Of a stretch of DNA of 64,000 nucleotides, positions 35,462 through 46,240 are shown in pieces. The notes under the pieces are model-generated. The model was not told the origin of the DNA and did not search any database. It saw nothing but the letters and a program-made list of their open reading frames with translations. The translations under genes and the position numbers were made by a program. The stretch is taken from the NCBI RefSeq assembly GCF_008124885.1, contig NZ_VNHX01000005.1, positions 1-64,000 of the forward strand. The letters run 5' to 3'. The stretch is from Sphingobacterium allocomposti (GTDB lineage: Bacteria; Bacteroidota; Bacteroidia; Sphingobacteriales; Sphingobacteriaceae). Numbering within the stretch: position 1 is the stretch's first letter; every line of letters begins with the position of its first letter.

Positions 35462-35700
35462 AATAATCTCAAATTTAAGTGTGTCAGTGTATTTAGAACC
35501 GGCGAAGATTTATCTGGTCATTTTGATGCGGCTTGGTAGGCAACGGCCGCGTTAATTAGCGGGACCGGCCCGGGCCACCATCGGGGATTTCGTCCCCCCT
35601 GTGTTAAAAAAACCTAAATCTCAGCAGGCTCTGCATTTCTGTTCTGTATCAATCTTGCCCAATTATATCACAATAATCCAAAAAAAGCAAAAAAAATTTA
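35462..35700. other. divergent intergenic region between nrtR-type gene and pfkA
   Basis: Contains GC-rich imperfect hairpins around 35560-35605 (GGGGATTTCGTCCCCCC) and an AT-rich approach to pfkA. Apart from the palindrome listed next, no gene or defined element is seen. Confidence 0.45.
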
Positions 35701-35728
35701 ATAGTGTAGAAAATACACACTATATTCG
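35701..35728 (+). promoter_or_regulatory. palindrome and -7-like element before pfkA
   Basis: GTGTA-GAAAA-TACAC (35704-35718) is a perfect inverted repeat. Its outer bases ATA and CTAT (35701-35723) extend it imperfectly. TATATTCG (35721-35728), a near match to TANNTTTG, adjoins it 11 bases before the ATG. The placement fits a repressor site, plausibly for the adjacent NrtR-type protein. Confidence 0.5.
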
Positions 35729-35739
35729 TAAAACCTAAA

Positions 35740-36735
35740 ATGAGTAATCGAGTGAAAGAAATAAATAGAATAGGCGTTTTTACATCCGGAGGTGATGCTC
35801 CAGGTATGAATGCGGCAATACGTGCGGCAGTAAGAACGGCCTTATACAATGGAAAAAAAGTAACAGGGATATACCACGGCTATCAGGGAATGATCGAAAA
35901 CTCGATGTTCGATATGAACAGCCGCTCGGTAAGTTCAATTATTCAAAAGGGAGGCACGGTACTAAAAACGGCGCGTTGCATGGAGTTCAAGACGACAGAA
36001 GGCCGCGCACAAGCCTATGAAAACCTAAAGGATGCCGGCGTGGATGCACTGGTAGCGATTGGTGGCGATGGGACATTTACCGGTGCCGAAATCTTCTCGC
36101 GGGAATATGACATCCCGGTTATGTGTATCCCCGGAACCATTGACAACGATCTTAACGGGACAGACCTCACGATCGGTTACGATACGGCTAATAACACAGT
36201 CATTGAGGCTATCGATAAGATCCGTGATACGGCTGCCTCTCATAACCGTTTGTTTTTTGTCGAGGTGATGGGACGCGATTCAGGTTGCATTGCGCTGAAT
36301 GCCGGCGTTGCGGGTGGCGCTGAGGCCATTTTGTTGCCCGAGAAGGAGACAGCAATCGACGAGCTCATCGAGATGCTCGAACACAATGCCGGACGCGACA
36401 AATCATCCATGATTGTGATCGTCGCCGAAGGCGATAAAAACGGCGGTGCAACCAACGTGGCCAAGCGTGTCAAGGAAAAATTTGATTATTTTGACACAAA
36501 AGTTAGTATATTAGGACACCTCCAACGGGGTGGAGCGCCCAGCAGCGCAGACCGTGTGCTGGCTACACGGATGGGATATGCGGCTGTTAACGAGCTTTTA
36601 AAAGGTAATACCCGCTCTACAGTGGGAATCCGTGGTTCCGAAATCGTTACCACACCTTTGGAAGAAGCGCTGAGTAAAAAAGAGTTGAAACTCAATGAAG
36701 ACCTGGTGGAGATTGCAAAAATAATGGCTATATAA
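35740..36735 (+). CDS. pfkA: ATP-dependent 6-phosphofructokinase
   Basis: Commits fructose 6-phosphate to glycolysis. It is 331 aa. GVFTSGGDAPGMNAAIRA is the ATP loop, and VAIGGDGTFTGA has Gly at the position that marks ATP rather than pyrophosphate use. IPGTIDNDLNGTDLTIGYDTA carries the catalytic Asp, and FVEVMGRDSGCIAL and LGHLQRGGAPSSADRVLATRMG complete the site. It is first gene of pfkA-kinase-gapA with gaps of 6 and 4 bases. Confidence 0.96.
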   Translation: MSNRVKEINRIGVFTSGGDAPGMNAAIRAAVRTALYNGKKVTGIYHGYQGMIENSMFDMNSRSVSSIIQKGGTVLKTARCMEFKTTEGRAQAYENLKDAGVDALVAIGGDGTFTGAEIFSREYDIPVMCIPGTIDNDLNGTDLTIGYDTANNTVIEAIDKIRDTAASHNRLFFVEVMGRDSGCIALNAGVAGGAEAILLPEKETAIDELIEMLEHNAGRDKSSMIVIVAEGDKNGGATNVAKRVKEKFDYFDTKVSILGHLQRGGAPSSADRVLATRMGYAAVNELLKGNTRSTVGIRGSEIVTTPLEEALSKKELKLNEDLVEIAKIMAI

Positions 36736-36741
36736 GACGGT

Positions 36742-38590
<1,849 letters not shown>

Positions 38591-38596
38591 GATCAT

Positions 38597-38628
38597 AAAA
38601 AAGGTTCGCGGATAGCGAACCTTTTTTT
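38597..38628. terminator. bidirectional terminator between gapA and mnmA
   Basis: GGTTCGC (38603-38609) pairs with GCGAACC (38615-38621). AAAAAA on the left and TTTTTTT on the right serve both convergent genes. Confidence 0.9.
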
Positions 38629-38653
38629 ATCGAACACCTATAAGGCGCTTATC

Positions 38654-39745
38654 TTATTTCATCAGGAAGCCTCCCCCCAGCAGGTCGTTTCCTTCATAAA
38701 AAACAGCCGATTGCCCCGGTGCGATGCCCTTTACGTTATGCGCAAAATCCACCTGCATGATATTTCCCTGCTGTGTAAGCGTCGAGTGCGCACCCGGATC
38801 TTTATAGCGGATCTTGGTGATGGCCTCCATCGGCTCCGCTAAAGAGGCATACTTGATCAGGTTGATATCACGTACAAAGGCCTGTGATTTTTCCAGCTCG
38901 TGCTCCTCACCCAATACGACCGAATTACTTTCCGGCAATATTTCGATAACGAACATCGGCTTTCCGAGGGCGATCCCGAGGCCTTTACGCTGCCCTATCG
39001 TGAAATACGGATAACCGATATGCTTACCGACGACCGTTCCATCGGACAAGATAAAGTTTCCCGGACCGATCTCCTCATCCAGCGTCGGTCTCTTATGCCG
39101 TAAGAAAGCGCGGTAGTCGTTATCCGGTACAAAACAGATTTCGTAGCTTTCCGACTTCTTGGCAAGTTCGTCCTGTCCCATCTCGAAAGCCATCTGCCGT
39201 ATTTCTTTTTTTGTAAAGTTGCCAAGAGGAAACTGCGTACGGGCGAGGTTCTCCTGCGAAACGCCCCATAAAACGTAAGACTGATCCTTATGCTCATCCC
39301 GCCCCTTGGAAATCACATAACGCCCATTATCATGCATGCGGATATTAGCGTAATGCCCCGTAGCAATAAACTCGCAGTCGAGCTTGTCTGCCCGCTTCAT
39401 CAGCGCCGACCATTTGATGTGTGTGTTACATAGTACACAGGGATTGGGTGTACGTCCAGCAATATATTCGTCGACAAAATTGTCAATTACAAAGTCGCCA
39501 AACTCGTCCCGGATATCCAATATGTAATGAGGAAAACCATAGCTCACTGCCAACGACCGCGCATCGTTAATACTATCTAAACTGCAACAGCCCGTCTCCT
39601 TAGAAGAACCGCCAGCAGAGGCGTAGTCCCAAGTTTTCATCGTAATGCCAATGACCTCGTAGCCTTGCTCGTGCAACATGACGGCCGCAACTGAACTATC
39701 TACTCCACCACTCATTGCGACCAAAACTCTTCCTTTTTTACTCAT
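38654..39745 (-). CDS. mnmA: tRNA-specific 2-thiouridylase MnmA
   Basis: Transfers sulfur to U34 of tRNA-Lys, Glu and Gln. It is 363 aa. VLVAMSGGVDSSVAAVMLHEQGYEVIGITMKTWD is the PP-loop ATP site. TPNPCVLCNTHIKWSAL and SYEICFVPDNDYRAFLR hold the two catalytic cysteines. GQRKGLGIALGKPMFV belongs to the central domain. It is transcribed alone from TATCTTTG at 39763-39770. Confidence 0.96.
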   Translation of the reverse strand: MSKKGRVLVAMSGGVDSSVAAVMLHEQGYEVIGITMKTWDYASAGGSSKETGCCSLDSINDARSLAVSYGFPHYILDIRDEFGDFVIDNFVDEYIAGRTPNPCVLCNTHIKWSALMKRADKLDCEFIATGHYANIRMHDNGRYVISKGRDEHKDQSYVLWGVSQENLARTQFPLGNFTKKEIRQMAFEMGQDELAKKSESYEICFVPDNDYRAFLRHKRPTLDEEIGPGNFILSDGTVVGKHIGYPYFTIGQRKGLGIALGKPMFVIEILPESNSVVLGEEHELEKSQAFVRDINLIKYASLAEPMEAITKIRYKDPGAHSTLTQQGNIMQVDFAHNVKGIAPGQSAVFYEGNDLLGGGFLMK

Positions 39746-39762
39746 AATACTTTTGTGAAGTG

Positions 39763-39770
39763 CAAAGATA
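39763..39770 (-). promoter_or_regulatory. -7 element of mnmA (TATCTTTG)
   Basis: Minus-strand TATCTTTG matches TANNTTTG and sits 17 bases before the ATG, for a leader of about 12 nt. The rest of 39771-40007 shows nothing beyond AT-rich sequence. Confidence 0.55.
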
Positions 39771-40007
39771 GCTTATTTGGGCTACAGCCGTGTTTATTTC
39801 ATGTAATTTTATCCCGATCAAAAAAATGTTCATACCTACCAAATACCGGCAGCATGCATCTTATTGAAACATCACCGAGCACGAATAGTTTAGTCTGGAC
39901 ATTCCATATGGTCTTTTTATTGCGAATTTATTTCCATAGGAATCAACCACTTGAAAAAGGCAGTAAAAATAATTGTGACAAAAGTTTTAGAATTCAAAAA
40001 AAGAACC

Positions 40008-40015
40008 TAGATTTG
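40008..40015 (+). promoter_or_regulatory. -7 element of the tRNA-Phe cluster (TAGATTTG)
   Basis: TAGATTTG matches TANNTTTG, 32 bases before the first tRNA. A TTTT in 39985-39988 lies 19 bases upstream as an imperfect -33 box. Confidence 0.6.
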
Positions 40016-40047
40016 CAACGCAACAGAAGGAAAAAGCTGTTGCAACA

Positions 40048-40123
40048 GGTGCCATAGCTCAGTTGGTAGAGCAAAGGACTGAAAATCCTTGTGTCGCTGG
40101 TTCGAATCCAGCTGGCACCACCA
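40048..40123 (+). tRNA. tRNA-Phe (GAA), copy 1
   Basis: 76 nt with encoded CCA. The acceptor arm GGTGCCA pairs with TGGCACC, and the anticodon loop CTGAAAA gives anticodon GAA. The T-loop TTCGAAT and D-loop AGCTCAGTTGGTAGAG are canonical. Identical in its body to the next two genes. Confidence 0.97.
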
Positions 40124-40158
40124 AATCTGAAAGTAACAGATTCCAAAAAAATACGTAA

Positions 40159-40234
40159 GGTGCCATAGCTCAGTTGGTAGAGCAAAGGACTGAAAATCCT
40201 TGTGTCGCTGGTTCGAATCCAGCTGGCACCACCA
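40159..40234 (+). tRNA. tRNA-Phe (GAA), copy 2
   Basis: Same sequence as copy 1, with encoded CCA, 35 bases downstream. Spacers 1-2 and 2-3 both carry AATCTG-AAAGTAA-CAGATT-like hairpins, which may guide processing of a single transcript. Confidence 0.97.
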
Positions 40235-40269
40235 CAAATCTGAAAGTAACAGATTTCAAAAAAACTTGA

Positions 40270-40342
40270 GGTGCCATAGCTCAGTTGGTAGAGCAAAGGA
40301 CTGAAAATCCTTGTGTCGCTGGTTCGAATCCAGCTGGCACCA
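40270..40342 (+). tRNA. tRNA-Phe (GAA), copy 3, CCA not encoded
   Basis: Body identical to copies 1 and 2, but the discriminator A is followed by CGA instead of CCA, so the end must be added by tRNA nucleotidyltransferase. It is followed at once by a terminator. Confidence 0.96.
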
Positions 40343-40347
40343 CGAAT

Positions 40348-40375
40348 CCTTCTCCTTAGTAGAAGGTTTTTTTTT
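40348..40375 (+). terminator. terminator of the tRNA-Phe cluster
   Basis: CCTTCT (40348-40353) pairs with AGAAGG (40361-40366), followed by nine T. Confidence 0.85.
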
Positions 40376-40490
40376 ACCTACAGCCTTCTGCCCCACTTCC
40401 GTCCTGTTTCCTTTTATTGTTTAAGCGTCATTACAAGCTATCTTTGTTTTCTCCACTATACGACACCCGTCCCCCTGGCAGCAAATAAAA

Positions 40491-40521
40491 TTTGCATTGT
40501 ATGCAAAAACAATTATATTTG
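40491..40521 (+). promoter_or_regulatory. promoter of the SAM riboswitch-met operon with overlapping palindrome
   Basis: TTTG (40491-40494), exactly 19 bases, then TATATTTG (40514-40521): a full -33/-7 match. The -33 box is also the left end of the perfect palindrome TTTGCATTGTATGCAAA (40491-40507), a likely operator for an unidentified regulator. Transcription should begin near 40526, about 50 bases before the riboswitch. Confidence 0.8.
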
Positions 40522-40575
40522 TCATGTACTTCGAAAGTAGTACACTAATCAACACCTTCCAACGGCTAGGTCTTG

Positions 40576-40687
40576 ATTTATAAAGAAGTGGCGAGAGACT
40601 GGCTCGATGACCCACTGGCAACCTTCAATGCAAATTGAAAAGGTGCCAATTCCTGTCCAGCATAATATCGTGCTGGAGCATATAAAT
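40576..40687 (+). ncRNA. SAM-I (S-box) riboswitch
   Basis: Binds S-adenosylmethionine. P1 is ATTTATA (40576-40582) with TATAAAT (40681-40687). The core AGAGACTGGCTCGATGACCC, then CTGGCAACC, is the classic S-box sequence. P3 is TTCAAT-GCAA-ATTGAA with a GNRA loop. GGTGCCAATTCCTG follows, and P4 is CCAGCA-N8-TGCTGG. All four helices of the junction are present. It lies 230 bases before the metY start; the intervening leader holds a small ORF and a hairpin rather than an obvious T-run terminator, so the output may be translational or Rho-linked. Confidence 0.95.
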
Positions 40688-40697
40688 GAAATAAGAC

Positions 40698-40793
40698 ATG
40701 ACAGCATTACATTTGAAACACATCAGTACGGCATTATACTATCCAACGGGAACTACCTGTTGTTGTTTTGCGACAGGTATCCGAATGCGCTAG
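40698..40793 (+). CDS. putative polycysteine leader peptide (uORF)
   Basis: A 31-codon ORF beginning 10 bases after the riboswitch P1 helix. Residues 16-27 read PTGTTCCCFATG, with three successive TGT codons at 40758-40766, and the stop is TAG. The short length, position between an S-box and a sulfur-assimilation gene, and Cys run resemble leader peptides that sense charged tRNA-Cys. The ATG lies in an A-rich stretch suited to Bacteroidota initiation and close enough to P1 for SAM binding to hinder it. Coding is inferred, not proven; a different frame across the same bases is also open but lacks a start outside the riboswitch. Confidence 0.5.
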   Translation: MTALHLKHISTALYYPTGTTCCCFATGIRMR

Positions 40794-40811
40794 TCGTTCG
40801 TGGTATTGTAA

Positions 40812-42224
<1,413 letters not shown>

Positions 42225-42254
42225 AACTCCGTTACGGGAACACGAAACAGCGCC

Positions 42255-43325
42255 ATGCACTTAAAGACATACACATCTACCGACCCTTTCCTCTTCGAAA
42301 ACGGAGCCAGCATCGACGAATTAACGATTGCTTACCACACCTATGGCGAGCTCAATGAAGACAAGGACAATGTGGTATGGGTCTGCCATGCCTTGACGGC
42401 AAACTCAGATGTGTTCGACTGGTGGCCTGGCCTATTCGGAGAAACAGAATTATTCAATCCGCACGACTATTTTATCATCTGTGCGAATGTACTGGGCTCG
42501 CACTACGGCACGACGAATCCGTTAAGTCTTAACCCGCGGACAGGCGAGCCTTACTACCTAGACTTCCCACAGTTTACTATCCGCGACATTGTTCGTGCAA
42601 ATCAGCGGCTTGCAGACCACTTAGGGGTCGATAAAATAGATATCTTGATTGGAGGCTCATTGGGCGGACAACAGGTTCTCGAATGGACGGCTGCAGGCAC
42701 CATCCGGATAGACAAGCTGATTGTCATCGGCACATGTGCACAATCCTCTCCTTGGGGTGTTGCCTTTAACGAGAGCCAACGTCTGGCCATCGAAGCGGAT
42801 CCATCTTTCCACAAAGGTCTTCCAGAAGGCGGAGCGCAGGGGCTCAGGGCTGCACGTAGCGTAGCCCTGCTCTCCTATCGCACCTATGAAGTGTATAACC
42901 TCAAGCAAGAAGAATCAGATAGTTCCAAAACAGACGATTTCAAAGCCTCCTCTTACCAACGGTATCAAGGAGATAAGCTGGTCCGCCGTTTCAATGCCTA
43001 TAGCTATTGGTATTTAACGAAAGCGATGGACAGCCATCACCTGGGGCGTGGACGCGACAGCGTGGCGCAGACACTGTCTGCATTTAGTCCTCAGACGCTC
43101 GTCGTCGGAATTCCGGCCGACGTCCTGTTCCCGCCCAGCGAACAAGAGTTTATTGCGGCACATATTCCCGGTGCACGTTATTACGAGCTGCATTCGGACT
43201 ATGGGCATGACGGCTTTCTTATTGAAACCGGCACGTTAACAGCCGTTATCAGTGACTTCCTAAAAACAACGCAAAGTAAATCAGGTAAAGACATTACAGA
43301 AAAAACATATATAGCAACATTATAG
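42255..43325 (+). CDS. metX: homoserine O-acetyltransferase
   Basis: Alpha/beta hydrolase-fold enzyme that acetylates homoserine and supplies MetY. It is 356 aa. VWVCHALTANSDVFDWWPGLFGE, DYFIICANVLGSHYGTTNPLSLNP, the nucleophile elbow IGGSLGGQQVLEW (Ser) and the final YGHDGFLIE (His) are the family signatures. QTLVVGIPADVLFPPSEQ supplies the acid. It lies 30 bases after metY. The acyl donor, acetyl rather than succinyl, is inferred from family resemblance. Confidence 0.94.
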   Translation: MHLKTYTSTDPFLFENGASIDELTIAYHTYGELNEDKDNVVWVCHALTANSDVFDWWPGLFGETELFNPHDYFIICANVLGSHYGTTNPLSLNPRTGEPYYLDFPQFTIRDIVRANQRLADHLGVDKIDILIGGSLGGQQVLEWTAAGTIRIDKLIVIGTCAQSSPWGVAFNESQRLAIEADPSFHKGLPEGGAQGLRAARSVALLSYRTYEVYNLKQEESDSSKTDDFKASSYQRYQGDKLVRRFNAYSYWYLTKAMDSHHLGRGRDSVAQTLSAFSPQTLVVGIPADVLFPPSEQEFIAAHIPGARYYELHSDYGHDGFLIETGTLTAVISDFLKTTQSKSGKDITEKTYIATL

Positions 43326-43334
43326 AGAGAAACA

Positions 43335-44516
43335 ATGAGTAAAAAATTAATCATCGGGATGTTCGGGTTTGGTGTAGTTGGGCAAGGGTTGTACGATATT
43401 ATAAAAACAAAAAAATTAAATCTTGAAATCAAAAAGTTTGTCATAAAAAACGCAGACAAACAACGTAGCCTACCAGCGGAACTGTTCACAACAGACGCAG
43501 AGGCGATCCTATCGGATAAAGAAATCAATACGGTGGTTGAGTTGATCGACGATGCTGACGCGGCCTTCGAAATTACCAAACGAGCTCTTACATCTGGCAA
43601 AAATGTAGTTTCTGCCAACAAAAAGATGATTGCTTCGCACCTTGAGGAGCTGGTAGCGATACAGCAGGAATTTGGTACCTCCCTGCTGTACGAAGGAGCT
43701 GTCTGTGGAAGTATACCGATTATACGGAATCTGGAAGAGTATTACGACAACGAACTGCTGCATTCCGTCACCGGGATTTTCAATGGGTCATCCAATTATA
43801 TCCTGTCAAAAATTTTTAACGAAAACCAAAGCTACGACGCTGCCCTGCAGAAGGCACAGGATCTCGGGTTTGCGGAGACAGATCCGACCTTGGATGTCGG
43901 TGGATACGACCCCAAATATAAATTGGCCATTGTCGCTTCCCACGCCTATGGTATCTACGTCGATCCCACAGCGATTCTCAACCTTGGCATAGACAAGCTG
44001 GGAGAACAGGATATCCGCTTTGCGAAAGAAAAAGGTTATAAGATCAAGCTTCTCCCATTAGCCCGGGAAATTGACAACCGTCGGGTAGTACTGTACGTTC
44101 TTCCACGGTTTGTCAATAAAGACAATATCCTTTTCAACGTGGAGAACGAAAACAACGGCGTACTCGTGAAGGCCGCCTTTGCGGACGAACAGTTCTTCTA
44201 CGGTAAAGGCGCGGGCGGACATCCGACGGGATCAGCTGTACTCTCCGACATAACCGCCCTGCGTTATGGCTACCGCTACGAATACAAAAAGCATCTGGAT
44301 GCCGGTCAGGTAGCCTATAGCACCGACTATAAGTTGAAAATATATTTACGGTACGCCGAGGAGAACACGCTCGAGCAAATCAACTTCGACACGATATCCG
44401 AACGATTCTATGGCGAAAACTTCAAATACGTGATCGGGGAAATCAGTCTGCAGGAAATCATAGCAAAAAGAGATATAATCAACCAGACCGGAAATTTCGT
44501 CGCTGAACTCTCCTAG
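43335..44516 (+). CDS. hom: homoserine dehydrogenase
   Basis: Reduces aspartate semialdehyde to homoserine, the substrate of MetX. It is 393 aa. IGMFGFGVVGQGLYDII is the NAD(P) loop. KNVVSANKKMIASHLEEL, YEGAVCGSIPIIRNLEEYY and the catalytic region GIFNGSSNYILSKI / DLGFAETDPTLDVGGYDPKYKLAIVASHAYG are canonical. The C-terminal 80 residues are a short extra domain, not a clear ACT. Placement in the met operon rather than a thr operon suggests dedicated supply of homoserine for methionine. It lies 9 bases after metX. Confidence 0.94.
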   Translation: MSKKLIIGMFGFGVVGQGLYDIIKTKKLNLEIKKFVIKNADKQRSLPAELFTTDAEAILSDKEINTVVELIDDADAAFEITKRALTSGKNVVSANKKMIASHLEELVAIQQEFGTSLLYEGAVCGSIPIIRNLEEYYDNELLHSVTGIFNGSSNYILSKIFNENQSYDAALQKAQDLGFAETDPTLDVGGYDPKYKLAIVASHAYGIYVDPTAILNLGIDKLGEQDIRFAKEKGYKIKLLPLAREIDNRRVVLYVLPRFVNKDNILFNVENENNGVLVKAAFADEQFFYGKGAGGHPTGSAVLSDITALRYGYRYEYKKHLDAGQVAYSTDYKLKIYLRYAEENTLEQINFDTISERFYGENFKYVIGEISLQEIIAKRDIINQTGNFVAELS

Positions 44517-44561
44517 CGGTTCAGCGAAAATTTCCCTCTTTGGGCCAGTTACAAGGTCGAT

Positions 44562-44603
44562 AATAGAGGAGCGGTCGATCCGCGCCTCTATTCAATGTTT
44601 TTT
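44562..44603 (+). terminator. terminator of the metY-metX-hom operon
   Basis: AATAGAGG-a-GCGG pairs with CCGC-g-CCTCTATT, with a 5-nt loop and one internal mismatch, then CAATG and TTTTTT. It is 45 bases after the hom stop. Confidence 0.65.
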
Positions 44604-44951
44604 CGTGGACTTGCTCCGTAGTTATCCCCCGCTTTAGACGCTATCGTGCTGCCTCCCTACACTAGAGCGTCCGGCAGAAGCTTCTACGAAGGTTGAAGGC
44701 GTTCCGGCATGTCAGCATCGCTATCCCGCGTACCGCCCCTGTGCAACTACGATACACACAGGTTGTTAAAAAATGTTAAACGAACATTTCTACTGTACTA
44801 ATCGGACGACAACACCGTTTTATAGGTACAAGAAAATTCATAATTTCATAATTTAGGTTAATAATTGGTTTGGTAAACCTGGAGCTCCCCGCTTCAGGTT
44901 TTCTTTATTACAGACCTTTATTGCAAGGCGATCGGTGCGTCATTCACCGTG
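44604..44951. other. 348-base gap after the met operon
   Basis: Holds a perfect inverted repeat AAATGTT-AAACG-AACATTT (44771-44789) of unknown role. A second stem, AACCTG/CAGGTT with inner AGC/GCT (44875-44901), is followed by TTTCTTTATT and may terminate the unknown minus-strand gene or late read-through. No gene is seen. Confidence 0.55.
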
Positions 44952-45221
44952 CTACCGTCGGTCCTCTATCAAAACAGTATAATACAGCTTGGCGGTGATC
45001 GTTTCCTCATGCGGCTTTTGCTGTAAGAAGGCATCCTGTTCAAACGGGCTCATCACGTCAAACCCCTCAAAGATAGCCTCTACGCAGTTTTCAACCTCGT
45101 GATTCCTTACCGTTTCTTCCAAGGCAACTCCTTGATGATAAAAATAGGGGCCGTCATACTTGTCCAGCACCGTCTTGGGCACCGTAAGAGGAATAAAAAT
45201 TCGATCTTGTCTCATACGCAT
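44952..45221 (-). CDS. hypothetical protein
   Basis: Unrecognised 89-aa soluble protein. From ATG 45221 it starts MRMRQDRIFIPLTVPKTVLDKYDG; ATG 45215 is equally possible. The rest is acidic, with RNHEVENCVEAIFEGFDVMSPFEQDAF and a strand-like C-terminus TITAKLYYTVLIED. There is no signal peptide or membrane helix. TATGTTTG at 45226-45233 on the same strand lies right before the start, implying a leaderless or near-leaderless mRNA. Codon use and promoter placement support coding. Confidence 0.6.
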   Translation of the reverse strand: MRMRQDRIFIPLTVPKTVLDKYDGPYFYHQGVALEETVRNHEVENCVEAIFEGFDVMSPFEQDAFLQQKPHEETITAKLYYTVLIEDRR

Positions 45222-45225
45222 AACA

Positions 45226-45233
45226 CAAACATA
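45226..45233 (-). promoter_or_regulatory. -7 element directly before the 44952-45221 gene (TATGTTTG)
   Basis: Minus-strand TATGTTTG ends 4 bases before ATG 45221. The predicted start of transcription falls on or next to the start codon. Confidence 0.45.
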
Positions 45234-45341
45234 GATAAAGTCCGCGGAATCCACCGCTTCCATCCGAAAAAAATTAGGTACGCCGGCAGTTTCATTTAAT
45301 TTGTACGATATTGCAGCGTGAAGGCAGAAAAACAGCGACCA

Positions 45342-45752
45342 ATGAAAGAAGAAAGCTCCTCAACACCTTTTTACCATGGCACCAAGGCCGATCTGAGCCC
45401 CGGCGATCATATTACCCCTGGCTACCGGTCCAACTACGGTCAGCGCAGGGAAGCCAAATATGTATACTTTACAGCTACGCTGGACGCCGCGATCTGCGGC
45501 GCCGAACTCGCACAGGGCACGGGTCCGGAAAGCATTTACCTCGTAGAGGCTACAGGCCCATATGAAGACGATCCCAATCTCACTGACAAGAAATTTCCGG
45601 GTAACCCAACACAATCGTATCGTACCGCTCATCCGCTGAAGGTCGTAGGCAAGGTAGAACTGTGGCAGGGACATAGCCCGGAACAACTTCAAACGATGAA
45701 GGAACATCTTCAACGGCTCAAGGAACAAGGGATCGAAGCCATAGAAGAGTAA
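45342..45752 (+). CDS. arr: Arr-type NAD+-rifampin ADP-ribosyltransferase
   Basis: Transfers ADP-ribose from NAD to rifamycin and inactivates it. From ATG 45342 it is 136 aa, close to the usual 140; an in-frame GTG at 45318 is less likely. TPFYHGTKADLSPGDHITPGYRSNYG, KYVYFTATLDAAICGAELA and GPYEDDPNLTDKKFPGNPTQSYRT correspond to the three Arr segments with the conserved His, Tyr and Asp. PLKVVGKVELWQGH is near the end. No integron or transposon features adjoin it, so it appears chromosomal. Confidence 0.9.
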   Translation: MKEESSSTPFYHGTKADLSPGDHITPGYRSNYGQRREAKYVYFTATLDAAICGAELAQGTGPESIYLVEATGPYEDDPNLTDKKFPGNPTQSYRTAHPLKVVGKVELWQGHSPEQLQTMKEHLQRLKEQGIEAIEE

Positions 45753-45836
45753 TAGCGCCTGCTTCAACGATCCTTCAGCTCCACCTGTTTGAACCAATAC
45801 CCATATACATTGTTCATAATAAAAGGGAGAACAAGT

Positions 45837-46082
45837 ATGGATATCACAAATTTAAGCGACAGCCAGCTCGACTACATCATCGAAATCGTTGACCATGAGC
45901 ATGCCTACTACTTCCAGGGCAGCGCAGCGGAGAAACCCAGTCTGCGTCCCTATTTCTACCAACAGTCAGCCGACGGAACAGCGGTCCGTCTCGTCGATCA
46001 AGCGGCATTCAACAAGTTACCTCCCCGAATCAAAAGGCGGATACAGGACCTGATTTTCCGTGTCCAGGATCAGGAGCCCTAA
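45837..46082 (+). CDS. small hypothetical protein
   Basis: Unrecognised 81-aa soluble protein. ATG 45837 is chosen because AAAAGGGAGAAC just before it is a good ribosome-binding site; the frame extends upstream without one. It contains LSDSQLDYIIEIVDHEHAYYFQG, then an acidic helix and the C-terminal FNKLPPRIKRRIQDLIFRVQ. It is probably transcribed alone or with arr 84 bases upstream. Confidence 0.65.
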   Translation: MDITNLSDSQLDYIIEIVDHEHAYYFQGSAAEKPSLRPYFYQQSADGTAVRLVDQAAFNKLPPRIKRRIQDLIFRVQDQEP

Positions 46083-46240
46083 ATCTCCGTTCTCCTGCCG
46101 GAGAAAAGTTTGCTTTTCATCCTAGAAAAGCGTATATTTGTATGTATTCCTTAGAAAAGCCTCTATTCCTTTCCGAAAGCTATACTCTGCTGTTTTAAGA
46201 TCAATACCCACACATTTTTTTATTCATTCAAATTTATTAT

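Noticed and set aside
39994..40296. Minus-strand frames with repeated CQLDSNQRHKDFQSFALPTELW
   Set aside because: Antisense translation of the tandem tRNA-Phe genes.
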